The position numbers were made by a program, and so were the translations under genes. From NCBI GenBank assembly GCA_902651635.1, contig CACRSC010001923.1:459463-523462 (forward strand): DNA of 64,000 bases. The letters run 5' to 3'. Source of the stretch: Mastigamoeba balamuthi. Lineage: Eukaryota; Evosea; Mastigamoebida; Mastigamoebidae. The stretch's first letter is position 1, and the number at the start of each line of letters is the position of its first letter. Under the pieces are notes generated by a model. That model made no database searches, was not told the DNA's origin, and worked only from the letters and a program-made list of their open reading frames with translations. This document shows, in pieces, positions 32,601-44,800 of this stretch.

Positions 32601-33555
32601 CGTCGTGCACGGGCTGCGGCAACGGGCTGCTCGACGCGGGCGAGGACTGCGACGGGGGCAACGGCTGCAATGCCTCTGAGTGCCGCTGCTCCTCGGGCTT
32701 CATGCCCACGACGCCCCCGACCATCGGCTGCGTCCCCTACCAAGACCGTGCGCACTCTAAAACCCCTGCCGAGCGCTGTCCGTCCGCTCACCAGGGCTGC
32801 TCCCTGTGCCCCTCTCGACAGCATGCGGCGACGGGGTCGCGAGGTGGGGGGAGGAGTGCGACGGCGGGGCGCTGTGCGGGGGCGACTGCAGGTGCGTGGC
32901 GGGCAGTGTGCCGTACAGCCCGCCGGAGCAGGCGTGCGCGGGCTGCCCCAACGGGGTCCTCGACGCCGGAGAGCTGTGCGACGGCGGTCCGGGCTGCGGG
33001 GCCGACTGCCGCTGTGTGGAGGGCCACGTGGCCAGCACGCCGCCGTGGAGGGGCTGCAGGAGCGCGTCTGCGGTCAACGGCAGCGCGGCGGGCAGCGGGA
33101 ACCTCGGGGTGGCCGTCGGAGTGCCCGTCGGGGTGTTCGTCGTCGTCACCGCGGCGGCCGCGATGTCGGTGGTCGCCGTTTACCTGACGCGCAAGAGGCG
33201 CAGGGCCCCGGCGCTGGTGCTGGGAGACGGCGACGGTCAGAGTGGAGCGGGCGGCGGGACAGCTGGGCAGCGGTCGCCTTCGGGAGTGGAGACGTGCGAG
33301 GGGGCGATGACGACGCGGATGCTGAGCGGCGACATGGGGAGCGTGGGGTCGCTGTCGGTGGGCCACTGGAGGTCGCACGCGCCAGACGGCACTCCGATCA
33401 TTGTGGTGCCCGTCAAGCCCGGGGTGGCGCCGCAGACGCCGGGGCTGGCGTCGGGGGCCAGCACGGCCAGCGTAGTGCCACAGTCGCAGTTCCAGACGAC
33501 GATCTGCTCGGGAGGCGCCATGCCCTCGGACGTCTACGATGACACGCACCACTGA
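29676..33555 (+). CDS. Cys-rich type I membrane protein, family member 3
   Basis: Seven exons: 29676-29850, 29929-30014, 30156-30445, 30754-31019, 31279-31731, 32004-32747 and 32822-33555. They sum to 2748 nt (915 aa). Signal peptide MRAHTCAAAAALLALRAAC, then AQC. Order: beta-sandwich-like module (AMEVVQLFTPRSVPWKYTM, then PRVYLGLRVLLPCADF), CxCGCGxxDPDC modules (YNDSRCDCGCGVWDPDC; SGDGCQCGCKGALDPDC; CHCRSSGVMDPDC), and then about seven DUF4215-like units from 32,100 (CGNGVLEGTD, CGNGVLDANESCDSG, CGNGLLDAGEDCDGG, CGDGVARWGEECDGG). A membrane helix (VAVGVPVGVFVVVTAAAA) and RKRRR stop-transfer follow. The type B tail carries HAPDGTPIIVVPVK. TGA stop; AATAAA near 33,668. No frame break. Probable surface receptor or adhesin. 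Confidence 0.92.
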
Positions 33556-33835
33556 TACACCTTGTATTGCTGCTGTTTCTGTGCATACCCACACAGTTGT
33601 ATTCCATTGTCCTACTAAGAAGCAGTAGGAATCTATTCACGTGATTGCCTTTTTCAGTTGATGTCAAATAAACCTCAGATAAAGTGCAGACAGACTCGAA
33701 GAGTAGTGGAACTCAAGGCATAGGTCTCACTTCTTTGTGTAAATCAAAAAAAGGGAATGTGAAAGATAAAGTTGAAAAAGCTATTGAGAATAGCTTTTTC
33801 ACTGCATGACATGCTCATTAAGCATCTTATGGAGC

Positions 33836-33975
33836 TACAGCCCTGGCCATAAGTTTGTTCATACTTTCCCAATCAGACAAGCAACCAGACTTTGTTTGTT
33901 ATAAGAGGCAGAGGGAGGAGAGTGGGAGTGCTGATGGCAAGTAGAGGATGTAGTTCCCATCAGTCACTCATGGTG
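33836..33975 (-). mobile_element. Terminal fragment of a second Tc1 copy
   Basis: Begins TACAGCCCTGGCCATAAGTT and stays similar to 17,057-17,185 for about 135 bp (CAGACTTTGTTTGTTATAAG, GAGAGTGGGAGTGCTGATGG). That covers the TIR and the codons for the last residues of the transposase. Similarity then stops and no second TIR was found, so this is a truncated end. Confidence 0.75.
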
Positions 33976-36119
33976 CTCTGGGCTGTCTGGTCTCTATTGG
34001 TCTGGTTCTGTTGGGTAACCCATGCTCAGCTCTCTCCTGTCTGTTGACATTCTGTTGGGGTGCATGCTGCCTCATGCAGGATGCAGAGTGATATCAGCTG
34101 GGCCTGTAGTCTCTGCCTGGTAGGCTACAAGGGCAGTTTCATCAGGGCAGGTCAACTCAGTGAGCTTCTACTGTCTTGGTTCATCGCTCTCTACTAGCAT
34201 GCAGGCTTGTATTTGGGTCAGAAGGAGCTCTGCATCACCATTGGTGATGCTGGCTTTGGAGCTTGTATGTTATCTGATAGCATGACTGGGGCCATGGGCT
34301 GGTCTTTCTCAAGGTCGCTATCCATTTGCATGTGGTCTGCATCAATCATAGTGGGACCCTCTCTGGGGTGTTTCTGCAGTGAAGGAGCACCTGCTGTCTT
34401 CTGGGTGTCTGCTGGTGGCAGGGTCTCCTTCATGCCTTGAACAGCGAGTAGTGCTGTTGTTCTGTTGGCATATTTTACTGCCTTTTTATAGTATGAGTTC
34501 TCTGGAATTTCTGGGTGTGGACTGGGATATTTCTCAGAATAAGTCTGGGTGTCTTTGGGGCATCGTGGTGCACCTATGCTGCACTGACTGCGAATGTGGA
34601 AGCCAGGCTATGGTCATTCTTCAAGTTGGGAGGAGCTGGTTTCAGTGGAGTAGGGCCCTGATGGATGGTGGACTAATATGTGTTTGCAGGATGTACCTTT
34701 CTGTTTCGGGGTCTGTGGGGGTTAATGTGGGTTCTGGGGCACTGCAGGTTATCACTCTGAGGGCTGTGAGCATGCCCGGCCCTGGGGTATTTGTGGGTGT
34801 GTGTGTGAGGAAGTGGGGAGCAGGGGTGAGTGGGGATACCTGTCCTAATTGGTGTTGTGGTGCTGACCCCCAGAGGTGCCATATAGCACCTTGGGGGTAT
34901 AGGATATGCTATCATGGTGAGGATCATGAGTGCTAGGATCTGACAGGTGCAAGCCATGCCCCCACGAACTAGCCGATGCATGGGCTCAGACAGTCAAGTG
35001 GGAATAGAACATGAACTCCATACCCATGGGTGGGCCATTACTTTCAAGGAAGGTCATAGTCCCACTCATGTGCCAGATGAACAATGATCCCCGTGCTATC
35101 ATTCATGTGGAAGCTGCATACCAAAACAAGCTCTATGCCAAAAGAAGTGTGAAAAGTGGAACTGAATGCTTGTACCAGACTCAGAGCCTTGCTGCATAAT
35201 GCCTTAACTGCGTGTTCAACAACCACCCATACAACATCATCTGGATCAATACTAGTGCCAAAGAAGACATCTATATTGTTCATGTCTGGCCCCCAAGAAG
35301 CTGTATATGGAAAGAGCAGAGCAGCAGCTGGCTTCTCTTAAAAGAGCTATCTTTATATTATTATTGCCTTCTCTTACTGTCAAGTACCATTTCTCTGTTT
35401 TCATTTCCTATATATCTGTCTTTTTGTACATAAGTACATATTTTAGAATCATTTCTGACTTTGTTTTTTCATTCAAAGTCCTAGTCAGTTTTTCTGACTT
35501 TTTGTTTTTCAATTTATCAAAAAGTCAGAAGAAACATACTGTTTGGTCATCTGAGCATTTTTGTGACACTGGTAAAATGGTACGTTTGGCTGCAAACACA
35601 TATTGTTGCCCACATTGTGATCTTCGTGACCTGCCAGCTCTCAAGAAAGGAAGAAAATGAGAAAGAACAGATGACACTTTACAAGCACATCTTCAATTTA
35701 GTGGATCATCTTGATGTTCTTTAAGATATATTTCATTTCCCTGCAAGTGGAGTCATACACTGGTTTGGTTGATCTGGCTGTATCATCACCACCTTCGTGG
35801 CCTCAAATGACTACAAGTGGAAGTACTCAGATATCATGAGGAGCCCTCATCTGAGATTAATCAACATCAACTGAAAAGGGCGATTTTATTGTGTAACAGA
35901 TTCTTTTACTGCTTTCACGAAGAGGGCAATGGGGTACAAGACAAACCTTGTGCGCCTCTCGTCCTCCTTCTTCTGCCACTGACGCATCCCTGGCACAGGT
36001 TGGCGAGGTTGGCAACAATGATTTTGGTGACCAGGCCCCTGCTGCTGCCGCTGCCCATGCCCCTGCTCCACCAGGTTCGTCACTTAGTCACTCGGAATGA
36101 TTGCCCTCTCTGATAATAG
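33976..36119. other. Low-coding repeat-derived region
   Basis: No convincing gene. Open stretches at 34,200-34,940 are G/T-biased and translate to low-complexity sequence on both strands. A short reading at 35,578-35,660 (MVRLAANTYCCPHCDLRDL) resembles the start of a zinc-finger ORF. Its first about 40 bp recur inverted at 58,140-58,190 beside the piggyBac-like gene. AT-rich sequence fills 35,340-35,570. Confidence 0.35.
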
Positions 36120-36329
36120 GCTCTCCAGTCATGGACGAGCACAGCAGGAGGATCGATCGCCCAGAAGGATGCTCGGATCGCCCAGCAGGACGCTCAGATC
36201 GCCCAGAAGGACGCTCGGATCGCCCAGCTGGCCGCCGATCTGCGCGTGAGGGACGCCGAGCAGCGTGTGGCTGAGCTGCAGCAGCACATCCAGCAGCAGG
36301 AGCACCCCGAGGCAGCCGAGAGGCACTAA
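36120..36329 (+). other. Coding fragment with a heptad coiled-coil repeat
   Basis: In the frame of 36,159 the sequence reads AQKDARIAQQDAQIAQKDAR, then IAQLAADLRVRDAEQRVAEL, and stops at TAA 36,327. The first three heptads come from a 21-bp tandem DNA repeat (ATCGCCCAGAAGGACGCTCG type). The pattern is a clear parallel coiled coil. There is no ATG in this frame, and a triple stop (TGATAATAG) lies just upstream, so an exon starting after CTCTCCAG at 36,130 is likely. The ATG at 36,131 is in another frame. Partner exons were not found. Confidence 0.45.
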
Positions 36330-37122
36330 TCCACATGCTGCATGCGCAGCAGCGCGTCCCCTAGCTCAGCTGGAGCGCCCCCGACCCCGCAGAGAGCACA
36401 CAACTGAGCCCAACAGCAGCAGCAGCGTGTCCCCCCAGTGTCTCCCACATCGCACACGCCTGCCCCCCCCCCCCCGCTGGCNNNNNNNNNNCCCCCCCCC
36501 CCCCCCGCTGGCACAACAAAGCCTCAGCAACGCACAACGTTGCTCCCCTGTCGCACCGCATGCCCCCGCGCCGCTGTGGCCGCAGGCGCACGCTCGGCAA
36601 CACCCGCTGCCGAGGGCGCGAGTCGAGCCAGAGCCCGAGCAGCGGTGCTGCGGTCGTGCCCATCGGCTGCGACCCCCACGCTCCCCCCTGGAGCCCGCGC
36701 AGCGCCCGCTCCGTCGTCTCCGCCCCTTGGGCTCCCCTGCCCCGCGACCGCCGCCACCGCCGCCGTGGCCGTCGCCTGGCCAGCACACGAGCGTCAGCGC
36801 CCGAGGGTCCGCGCGCCTCTGGCGTCACGCCGACGGCGACCACGACACCGCAGAGGCCACAGGGAGACGACCAGCACTCCTCCCCGTGCGCTCCCGCAGT
36901 AATTCCCGCAGCAGTGCTGGCCACGTGGCCCTCTGGCTGGCCGGGCCCGCAGCCTCCCAGAGGGTCTCTCAGCGAACAGAGCGGTCAGCACAGGAAGATA
37001 TCTCTGGGGAAAAATCCGCGAGATTGCAGCGAATATCGCGTTATTGAGCGCCGCACAGGCCACACCTCCTGCCCCGCGCGCGCCCCCCGCTGGCCCCCGC
37101 AGCAGCAGCGCAGCAGCAGCAC
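36330..37122 (+). other. Pro/Ala-rich GC region with an assembly gap, upstream of member 4
   Basis: Several overlapping open frames encode only Pro/Ala/Arg-rich low complexity; I would not call a gene. Ten N at 36,482-36,491 are flanked by nearly the same poly-C plus GCTGGC on both sides, so the gap may hide or duplicate a poly-C tract. Near 36,990-37,050, GATATCTCTG and AATATCGCG motifs lie 80-130 bp before the member 4 ATG. Confidence 0.5.
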
Positions 37123-40100
37123 ATGCCCTCGGAGCTGCCTGCGCGCCGCCCCCTCGCTCTGCTGGCCGCGGCGGCGCTGCTGGCCAGCGCGCAGTGCGGC
37201 GGGTGGCCCCCGCCCGAGTCCTACGACGACGACGTGTTCTACTACACGCCGGGCGTAGCGCTGGCCCCCGCCTCCAACTGCTGCGCCGGCACGCACAATA
37301 TCTCCCGATATCGCGATATTTCGCGATATAAGGGGAATCTCTCCCATGTCTCCCTGGCCGCCCAATCGGAATTAATCTGGTGGTCGGGGGGTTGTCTCCT
37401 GTCAAAGAATTCCCGGGGCCGCACGACGGCTCCTTTCTCGAGGTTGTTCAGCTGTTCACCCCGGCCACTGTCCCTGCGGTTTATACGTCGGTGAGTGGTC
37501 GCCAGCACTCTGGGGGGAGGCTGTGCTGCGTCATCGCAGGCATTTCTCCGTTCTGGCTATTCCCCCTGCTTCCGGGATAGGCAATGAAAACAGCGCGCGC
37601 CTGTGTGACGTGGCGTCAGGTGTGCGTCAACGTCAAGTGGAGCGGGTGCGTCGACTACACGCGGCCCGCGGGCAGCGCAGAGGGCCCGCGGTACATGCAC
37701 CCCGTGCAGGTGGTGATGTACGACGACGACATGGGGTCGCCGGCGCCCGTGCCGCGCCACGTGACCAACGCCACGCTGGTCGCGGTGCCGGCGCCCGACA
37801 AGAGCGGGTGGCTGAACTTTGTGTCGCTGCAGCTGGTGGCCGCGGCCCCGCGCGTGTGGATCGGGTGCGCTCTGCGCCCAGTCAATTGACTTGCTGCCGC
37901 CCCTGTCTGCTCACAAGGATAGCTCTCGTGGGGGGTGCTGGGTGCGCTCTGTGCCGAGCCAGTTGATTTGTTGCTGCCGCCGCTCTTGAAGCGAGCTCTC
38001 GTGGTCATTGGCGAATCAATTGACCTGCTGTCCCTGTGAGCTCATAAAGCGAGCTCTCGTGGGGAGGGGATGTGCTGTGCTGTCTGTGCTCTCTACATTC
38101 ATTTGGCTTGTGCCGCACGGTCTCTGCTGCTGTTCGCCACAAGAGTCAATTGATTTGCTTCCCGTGCGCTTATGAAATCAGCCATACTCATCCCCAGCGC
38201 CTTTCCCCCTCCCGCCCAGCGGTGCTGACATTAGACGCTATCAATTGGTTTGTGCACGTGCGTGGGGTCTTTGTTGTGCCCTCTGCAACTGGGGGATGAT
38301 CGTCTGTGCCGGGTTGTCCCTGGCCTGAGCGTCGGCGGCCACTGACCGCTCCCTCGCCTGCGGGCGCGCAGGTACCGCGTGACAGCTCGCTGCGCGACGT
38401 TCACGGCGGGGAGCTCGTACGCCAAGTGGCCGACGCCGCGGCTGGCGTTCCACCGCGACGCGCAGGGCCGCTGGGCGCGCTACATGGCCGACTGGTCCGC
38501 GGACAACGTCAGCGCCCTGGCCATCCGCGCCGCCGCCAGCCGGGCGCCCCCCGCGTCGCTGGTGCCCGCGGGCTGGTCCTGCGCCCCGCGCCGCTACAAC
38601 GACAGCGTCTGCGACTGCGGCTGCGGCCTCTGGGACCCCGCGTGCGCGCGCTCGCGCTCGGGGCCCGTCAGCCCCGACTGCGACGCCTCTGCGGGCCACG
38701 TCTGCGGCCGCGCGGGCCGCTGCGTCGCGACGGGCTGGGACGCCTCGCGCTGCCCGCTGCGCTCGTTCGGCTCGTACGACGGCTGCGACTGCGGCTGCGG
38801 TGGCGCGCTGGACCGACTGCCGCGACTCGACGCTGGCCGGGGGCCCCTGGCACCCCGTCGCGCGCCCCTGCGCGGGCCACAAGGTCGCCTGGTGCTCGGA
38901 CGCGGGCGAGTGCGCAGAGGCCTGGCCCGACCCCGCCTGCCCGGCCTCTGCGTACAACGACACGCGGCGCTGCGACTGCAGGTGCGCCGCTGGCGCTGGC
39001 GGCTCCGGGGGCGGCGGGGGCGTCGTGGACCCCGACTGCGCGGTGCAGGGGCTGCCGTCGGACTGCGGCCAGTGGGCCTGCTTTGAGAACGCGTGCAGGG
39101 CGTTCCCGGCCGCGTGGCACTGCCCCGTGACGTTCTACGCGACGGCGCGGCTCTGCCACTGCGGCTGCGGCGCCCCGGACCCCGACTGCGACTGGCAGTC
39201 GGGCAACATCGTCGCCGGCGGCTGCACCGTCGCGCAGCCCACCTGCAATTACAGCGGTATCTGCGTCGAGCAGAGTGCGTCCGTGCCTCATCCCCCCCTT
39301 TGTCTCTTTAGGGCGTCGCTGTGCTACTGCCGAGTTTTTCTTTACCGCGGGGTTCTTCCCCCCCCCCTTTTCCCGCTATCGATGCACTGCTGTCGACTTT
39401 TTCTTGTTCATTCGTGCGCTATTACGCGTCAGCTGCTTGTGCTGTTTTGAGTTTCCAGAGTTTAGCGGTTTTATTTCGTATGTTCCCTGGTCGCTCTGGT
39501 TCGAGCCTGTCCAAGCCTGTTGTTATTTGCTTTTGTTCTTAGATTTGCAATGCTTGTTTCCGCGCTCCAGAGAGGCAGGGGTCTCGCTTGTTTTCACTTG
39601 AAATGTGAACGGCGGCGCCAGTGTGATGTCACTGTGGGGACGTGTGCACGAAGGGCTGACAGCGTAGTCTTGCACGGTGTGTGCAGAGTGCGGCAACAAC
39701 TTCCCCGAGAGCGCCACGGAGGAGTGCGACGGCGGCGCTGGCTGCGACGGCAGCAGCTGCAGGTGCAAGACCGGCTGGGCGTCGTACGAGCCCCCGCGGG
39801 CGGGCTGCTTCCCCCTGTGCGGCGACGCGATCCTCGCGGGCGACGAGCAGTGCGACGGCGGCCAGCTCTGCACCGACCGCTGCCGCTGCCCCGCGGGCCT
39901 CGAGCCCTACGCGCCGCCGCGGAGGTCGTGCAGGGGCTGCCCCAACGGCATCCTCGACGCCGACATGGGCGAGCAGTGCGACAGCGGCCAGGGCTGCTCG
40001 CCCGCCACCTGCACGTGCGTCGACGGCTTCGCGCAGACCGCCGTCCCCTCTGTCGACTGCGTCCAGCGTTTCCCCGGTACCTCCACGCACACGAGGACGC

Positions 40101-41296
40101 CCGCCCCGCGCATCCTCTCTGCGCCGCCTTGCGCTCTCTCCACAGCAGCTAGAGGCCTTTACGGGGGGAACGAGGCCGCGCGGGATCGCTGTCGATCAGG
40201 GGAGGGTATTCGGCCTGTTGCATCAATTGAATTGATGCCCTACTTGCTGTAGCGGGCAGGGTAACAAGGGGGGGAGGGGCCATTGGGGGCCAGAGCCCTG
40301 AGAGATGCCTGCAGTGCTGTCTGCGTTGGAAGGGCTGTGCTGGCTGCTCGCTGCCCTCTGACGTGCCCGCCGCGCAGACTGCGGGGACGCGAGGCTGCAG
40401 GGCGGGGAGGAGTGCGACAGCGGCCTGTTCTGCAACGCCAACTGCACCTGCGCCCTCGGGCACGCGCCCCTCGGGCAGCTCCACTGCGCCGGCTGCGGCA
40501 ACGGCCACGCCGACGCCGGCGAGGACTGCGACGGCGGCGAGGGCTGCGTGCCGCTCACCTGCGCCTGCGCCCAGGGCTTCGCCCCCGCGCGGCCGCCCGC
40601 CGCGGGCTGCGTGCGCGACGCGGCCTGCGGCAACGGGGCCGTCGGCGGCGCCGAGCAGTGCGACGGCGGGAAGTTCTGCAACGCCGCCAACTGCACGTGC
40701 GCCGCGGGCCACGCGCCCCTCGCGCCCCCGCGGGCCTTCTGCGCGGGCTGCGGCAACGGCCACGCCGACGCCGGCGAGGAGTGCGACTCGGGCCTCGGCT
40801 GCACAGCCGCGTGCGCCTGCGCCCCGGGGTTCCGCGCGTCGGCCCCCGCGCCGTCGGCCGACTGCCTCGAGGACCCGGCGGGGGGCGACTGGCGCGCCGC
40901 GCGGGCCATCGCGCTGGCGATCGGCGTGCCGCTGGGGGCCACGGGGCTCGTCGTGGTGCTGTCGACCGTCGCCGTGCTGGGCGTCGTCTGCTTTGTGCGC
41001 AGGAAGGAGGAGCCCGGGCGGCCCATCGACCGCGACGACGACCGCACGAGCTTCGTGGCGGCCAACGACGGCGGCAGCGGCGGCGCGCACGCCGTGCAGC
41101 TCGCGGAGCTGTGCGCGCCGGCGACGACGCTGTCCAAGGTCGTGCTCTCGGGGCCCTTTGTGCACTCGAGCACCGCCGAGGGCACGCCCGTCGTCGTGGT
41201 GCCGCTGGGCGACTCGGGCTCGTCGTCGCTGGGCAGCTACGCGGTGCCCTCGGGGGCCTCGGAGGAGCCGCTGGCGCTGGAGCCCGGGCTGCTCGN

Positions 41297-41380
<84 letters not shown>

Positions 41381-41423
41381 AAGGGCGGTGCGCACGACTC
41401 AGGAGACTAGCGCACGCAAGTGA
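37123..41423 (+). CDS. Cys-rich type I membrane protein, family member 4
   Basis: Six exons: 37123-37288, 37408-37490, 37620-37864, 38372-39274, 39687-40076 and 40378-41423. They sum to about 944 aa if two bases are missing at 38,813. Signal peptide MPSELPARRPLALLAAAALL, then AQC. The beta-sandwich-like module has SFLEVVQLFTPATVPAVYTS and VCVNVKW; DPDC modules and about six DUF4215-like units follow (CGNGHADAGEDCDGG, CGNGAVGGAEQCDGG). The membrane helix (AIGVPLGATGLVVVLSTVAV) precedes RRKEEP and a type B tail (AEGTPVVVVPLGD). The frame breaks where a conserved LDPDC codes as GGACCGAC in place of GGACCCCGAC. The first intron seems to use a GC donor. Beyond 41,296 (an N) the frame runs through (TC)n, so the true C-terminus is unknown. 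Confidence 0.85.
41297..41378. repeat. (TC)41 microsatellite
   Basis: An uninterrupted TC tract of 82 bp follows a single N at 41,296. The repeat number and the N make the 3' end of family member 4 unreliable. Confidence 0.98.
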
Positions 41424-41826
41424 GAAGAGAGGCGGCAGTGGTGATACCTCGCCGAGTAGCATGACCAGCAGTAGCACGGTTGTACGTGTTCCAGAGCGCC
41501 ATGGCGGGCGAGCGGAGCTGGGCGATGGCAGCGACAGTTATTCCCGCTCCGCTTGTTCGACTTCAGTGAGGAGTGGTTGTGTGCGCAGATCTCCCACGCA
41601 GACTGCGTTGCGCCACGCCGGCGCTGCCGCCCATAAGTGCGACCCGCGGAGAAAAAAGTAGCGCAAATATCGGACGAATCAACTGAGTATCTTGGTGGCA
41701 AAATATTCGAGCTGCCTCGCGAGGCAACTGGCTGTTCGCGATCATCAAAGCGAATTGGTCGCCCCAGAGGCACACAGCAACATTTTTGGCCAGCGCCCCT
41801 CGCAGAGTGGCCCCTCGAGGCGCGAG

Positions 41827-44800
41827 CTACGTGTGGGCAGCGCCAGCGGCGGCGGAGCTGTCCGAGGAGATGGTCCCCGAGTACATCGCTGTCCCCACGA
41901 CGTGCTGCTGGCCGGGGCTGCTGCCCGGCGGCGGGGGCAGTCCCGCAGGGGCTCCCGCGGGCGGCGGGACGCCCATGAAGTCGGCCTTGACGGGCACGAT
42001 GATGATGGGCGTGCCGTCGGGCGCGTGCGACCTGTAGTGCATCCCGAACGCGCTGTCGATGGGCCCCGCGGCGCCAAAGTCGCTCCCGCCAGCCGCCTCC
42101 ATGCCCAGGCTCGCCATCTGCGGCCCCGCGCTGGCGCTGGCGATGACGACGCCCGCGTGCGGGTCCTCGGGGCCGCCGAGGGGGGACTCCATCATCATCC
42201 CCGGCGCCTGCCGCCGCTTGCGCGTGGCGTAGACGAGGCCCACGACGCAGCCCATCACCAGCACCACGCAGCAGACGACGCCCACGGGCACGCCCACCTG
42301 CACGCTGATGTCGTTGCCCCGCGAGGCCGTCGCGTTGCTCTCGCGCGCCCGCCGGCAGCCGCGGGTCGCGGGCAGCGTCGCGGCGTAGAGTCCGCCGTTG
42401 CCGCCGCACGTGCAGTTGGCGTCGCAGCCCGCGCCCGCGTCGCACTCCTCGCCCTCGTCGACGACGCCGTTGCCGCAGCCCGCGCAGCCGACGTCGGGAG
42501 GCGCGTAGGGCGCGTGGCCGCGGGCGCACTTGCAGGCCGAGCAGAAGAGGCCGCCGTCGCAGTCCTCGCCCGTGTTGACGATGCCGTTGCCGCAGGCCGT
42601 GTTGAGCGGGAGGCAGTTGGCCGTGGGCGGGTCGGTGGGCGCGTAGCCCGCGGGGCAGAGGCACGACGCGTTGCAGCCGAGGCCGCCGTCGCACTGCTCG
42701 CCCTCGTCGTAGACGCCGTTGCCGCAGCCGCTGCACGACCTCGCCGGCGGCGCGTACGGCGAGTGCCCGCGCACGCACGTGCAGTTGTCGCAGAACTTGC
42801 CGCTGTCGCACTGCTCGCTGCCGTGCAGGTTCCCATCCCCGCACACTAGAGGAATGAATCAGTAAATTCAATTGTTCGATTGCCGTTTAATAATTAAAAT
42901 CGAAGTAAGAAGAGATGAGTCCGCACTGAATTGGAGCTTCTTGCAGCCGACGGTCGGAGGCGTCGTGGGCTCGTACGAGAAGAGGCACACGCAGGAAGTG
43001 GGGTCGCAGCCAGGCCCCGAGTCGCACGACTCGCCCGCGTCGACGACGCCGTTGCCGCAGCCCTGGCAGCTCTTCCGCGGGGGCGAGTACGGCAGGTGGC
43101 CCGCGTAGCACGTGCAGTTGCTCTTGAAGCAGTAGGCACCCCCGTCGCACGCCTCGATCGGGGCCACGAAGCCGTCCCCGCACTCTGGAGTGGGTTGCCT
43201 CTGAGTCCCCGGGGGTTTGCGGCGTGTGCGCTGCCGTACGGGGGCGGCACTCGCGGGCCAGCGGGGTCTTGGCGACCCAGCCCGACTTGCACTTGCACCT
43301 GGCGCACCCCTGGCCTCCGTCGCACTCCTCGCTGGACTCGACGACGCCGTTGTCGCACTCTGCGCGGGCGCGTTGGTGAGTGGCGTGTGCAGTGTGCTGC
43401 GGTATTCGCACTCGACTCGATGCACGTGCTCGCATTCAGCGAGCAGATTTGGGTGGACAGAGGGCAGCCCTCGACGGGCAGCAGAGCCCCGTTGATCGGA
43501 ATGCAGTCTACGCGCGTGTCGTGCGTGGTTAGTCCCGCAGACGGGTGCGGAGGCTAACGCGGAGTCACCTGGGTCGGGAGAGCCGCAGTTGCACTGGCAC
43601 TTCTTGCCGTCGGCGTACTGGTTGACGCCGCAGCGCCACTCGGCTGGCAGGCCCCTGCAGCCCCCGGACACGCACTTGAGGCCTCCGCACGTCGACGCCG
43701 TGGACACGCAGACGAGGGACGACTTGTCGCGCGTGCACGAGCAGTCGGGGTCCAGGAACCCCGAGGCCACGCAGTTGCAGTAGCCGTCTGGCGTGGCGGA
43801 GGTGCGGTTGCCGGGCCACGCCCTGCTGCACGTGTCGCTGTCGGTGCAGAAGGCGGCGCCCTGGACCCCGTCTGTGCAGCTGAGGGCCGCTGGGTACCAC
43901 GGGCCGCCAGAGCCCGCGAGGTCTCTGCAGTCGGGGTCGAGCACACCCCCGCAGCCACACTGGCAGCCATCGCCCGAGCCGAACGAGGCCAGAGGGCACT
44001 TGGACCACGCAGGGTCTGCAGCGAGAAGAGAGCGATGATGAAAATAGAAAAAAATAACGAAGTCGAAATGCGGAAATGGTGTTTGAAATGGCTCGGGTTT
44101 TGGAATCGAACCTTGGCACTTGCCCGCGCGATTGCACACGCCCGCAGTGCAGTTCGGGGACGCGGGGCCCTTGACGTCATGGTGGCAGTCGGGGTCCCAA
44201 GCGCCGCACTCGCAGTTGCAGACCTGCTTGTCGTTGTAGAGCGAGCTGGCGCAGCGCCAGCCCGACGGCACCCCTGCGGCGCCTGTGAGGTCCGTCCGAG
44301 GCGAGGACGTGTGGGGGGCACAAGTGGGGGGCGCACCAGAGGGCACGCGGGCGCCGGCAGCCCTGAGGCTGACGACAGAGATGTTGTCCGAGGCCCAGTC
44401 GGCCCTGTTCATCGCCCACTTGGGCGCGGAGTCGGCGGGGTTGCGCCAGAACGAGGGGCGGCCCGGCAGGTACGGGAAGTAGTAGTACGAGAACGTGGCG
44501 CAGGGCAGCGCGATGCGGAGCGCGATGTACACGCGCCTCGCGGACACCTGGACGGCCACGTCGATGTTGTACCACGTGTCGTACCTCCCGAACGTCGCCG
44601 AGACGTTGGCGAGCGGCTTGTCCGCGGGGAAGCCCGTCAGCGGGTTGGGCTCGTAAAAGGCCACCGTGGCAGCCACAGCAGAGTCATCCACTGCGTGGAG
44701 CAAAGTGAGCGCGCGAGTGTAGGACGCTGATAAAAAGGAAAAGCAATTGCATCACCTGTTTGAAACTTAATTGTGTTTCTTCAGCGGTTACTCAAAAGCG

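Noticed and set aside
34200-34940. Protein-coding gene in the G/T-biased region
   Set aside because: Both strands are open because of base skew; translations are low complexity with no domain.
36360-36385. tRNA A-box (CTAGCTCAGCTGGAGCG)
   Set aside because: No B-box or acceptor stem nearby; lies in a Pro-rich GC stretch. Chance match.
38800-38900. Family member 4 as a pseudogene
   Set aside because: The single break restores the conserved DPDC codons if two C are missing, all other exons are open and phase-consistent, and similar C/G-run losses occur in other good genes.
40149-41477. A 442-codon minus-strand ORF
   Set aside because: Antisense shadow of the DUF4215 exon of member 4, extended by translating the (GA)n microsatellite as Arg-Glu repeats.
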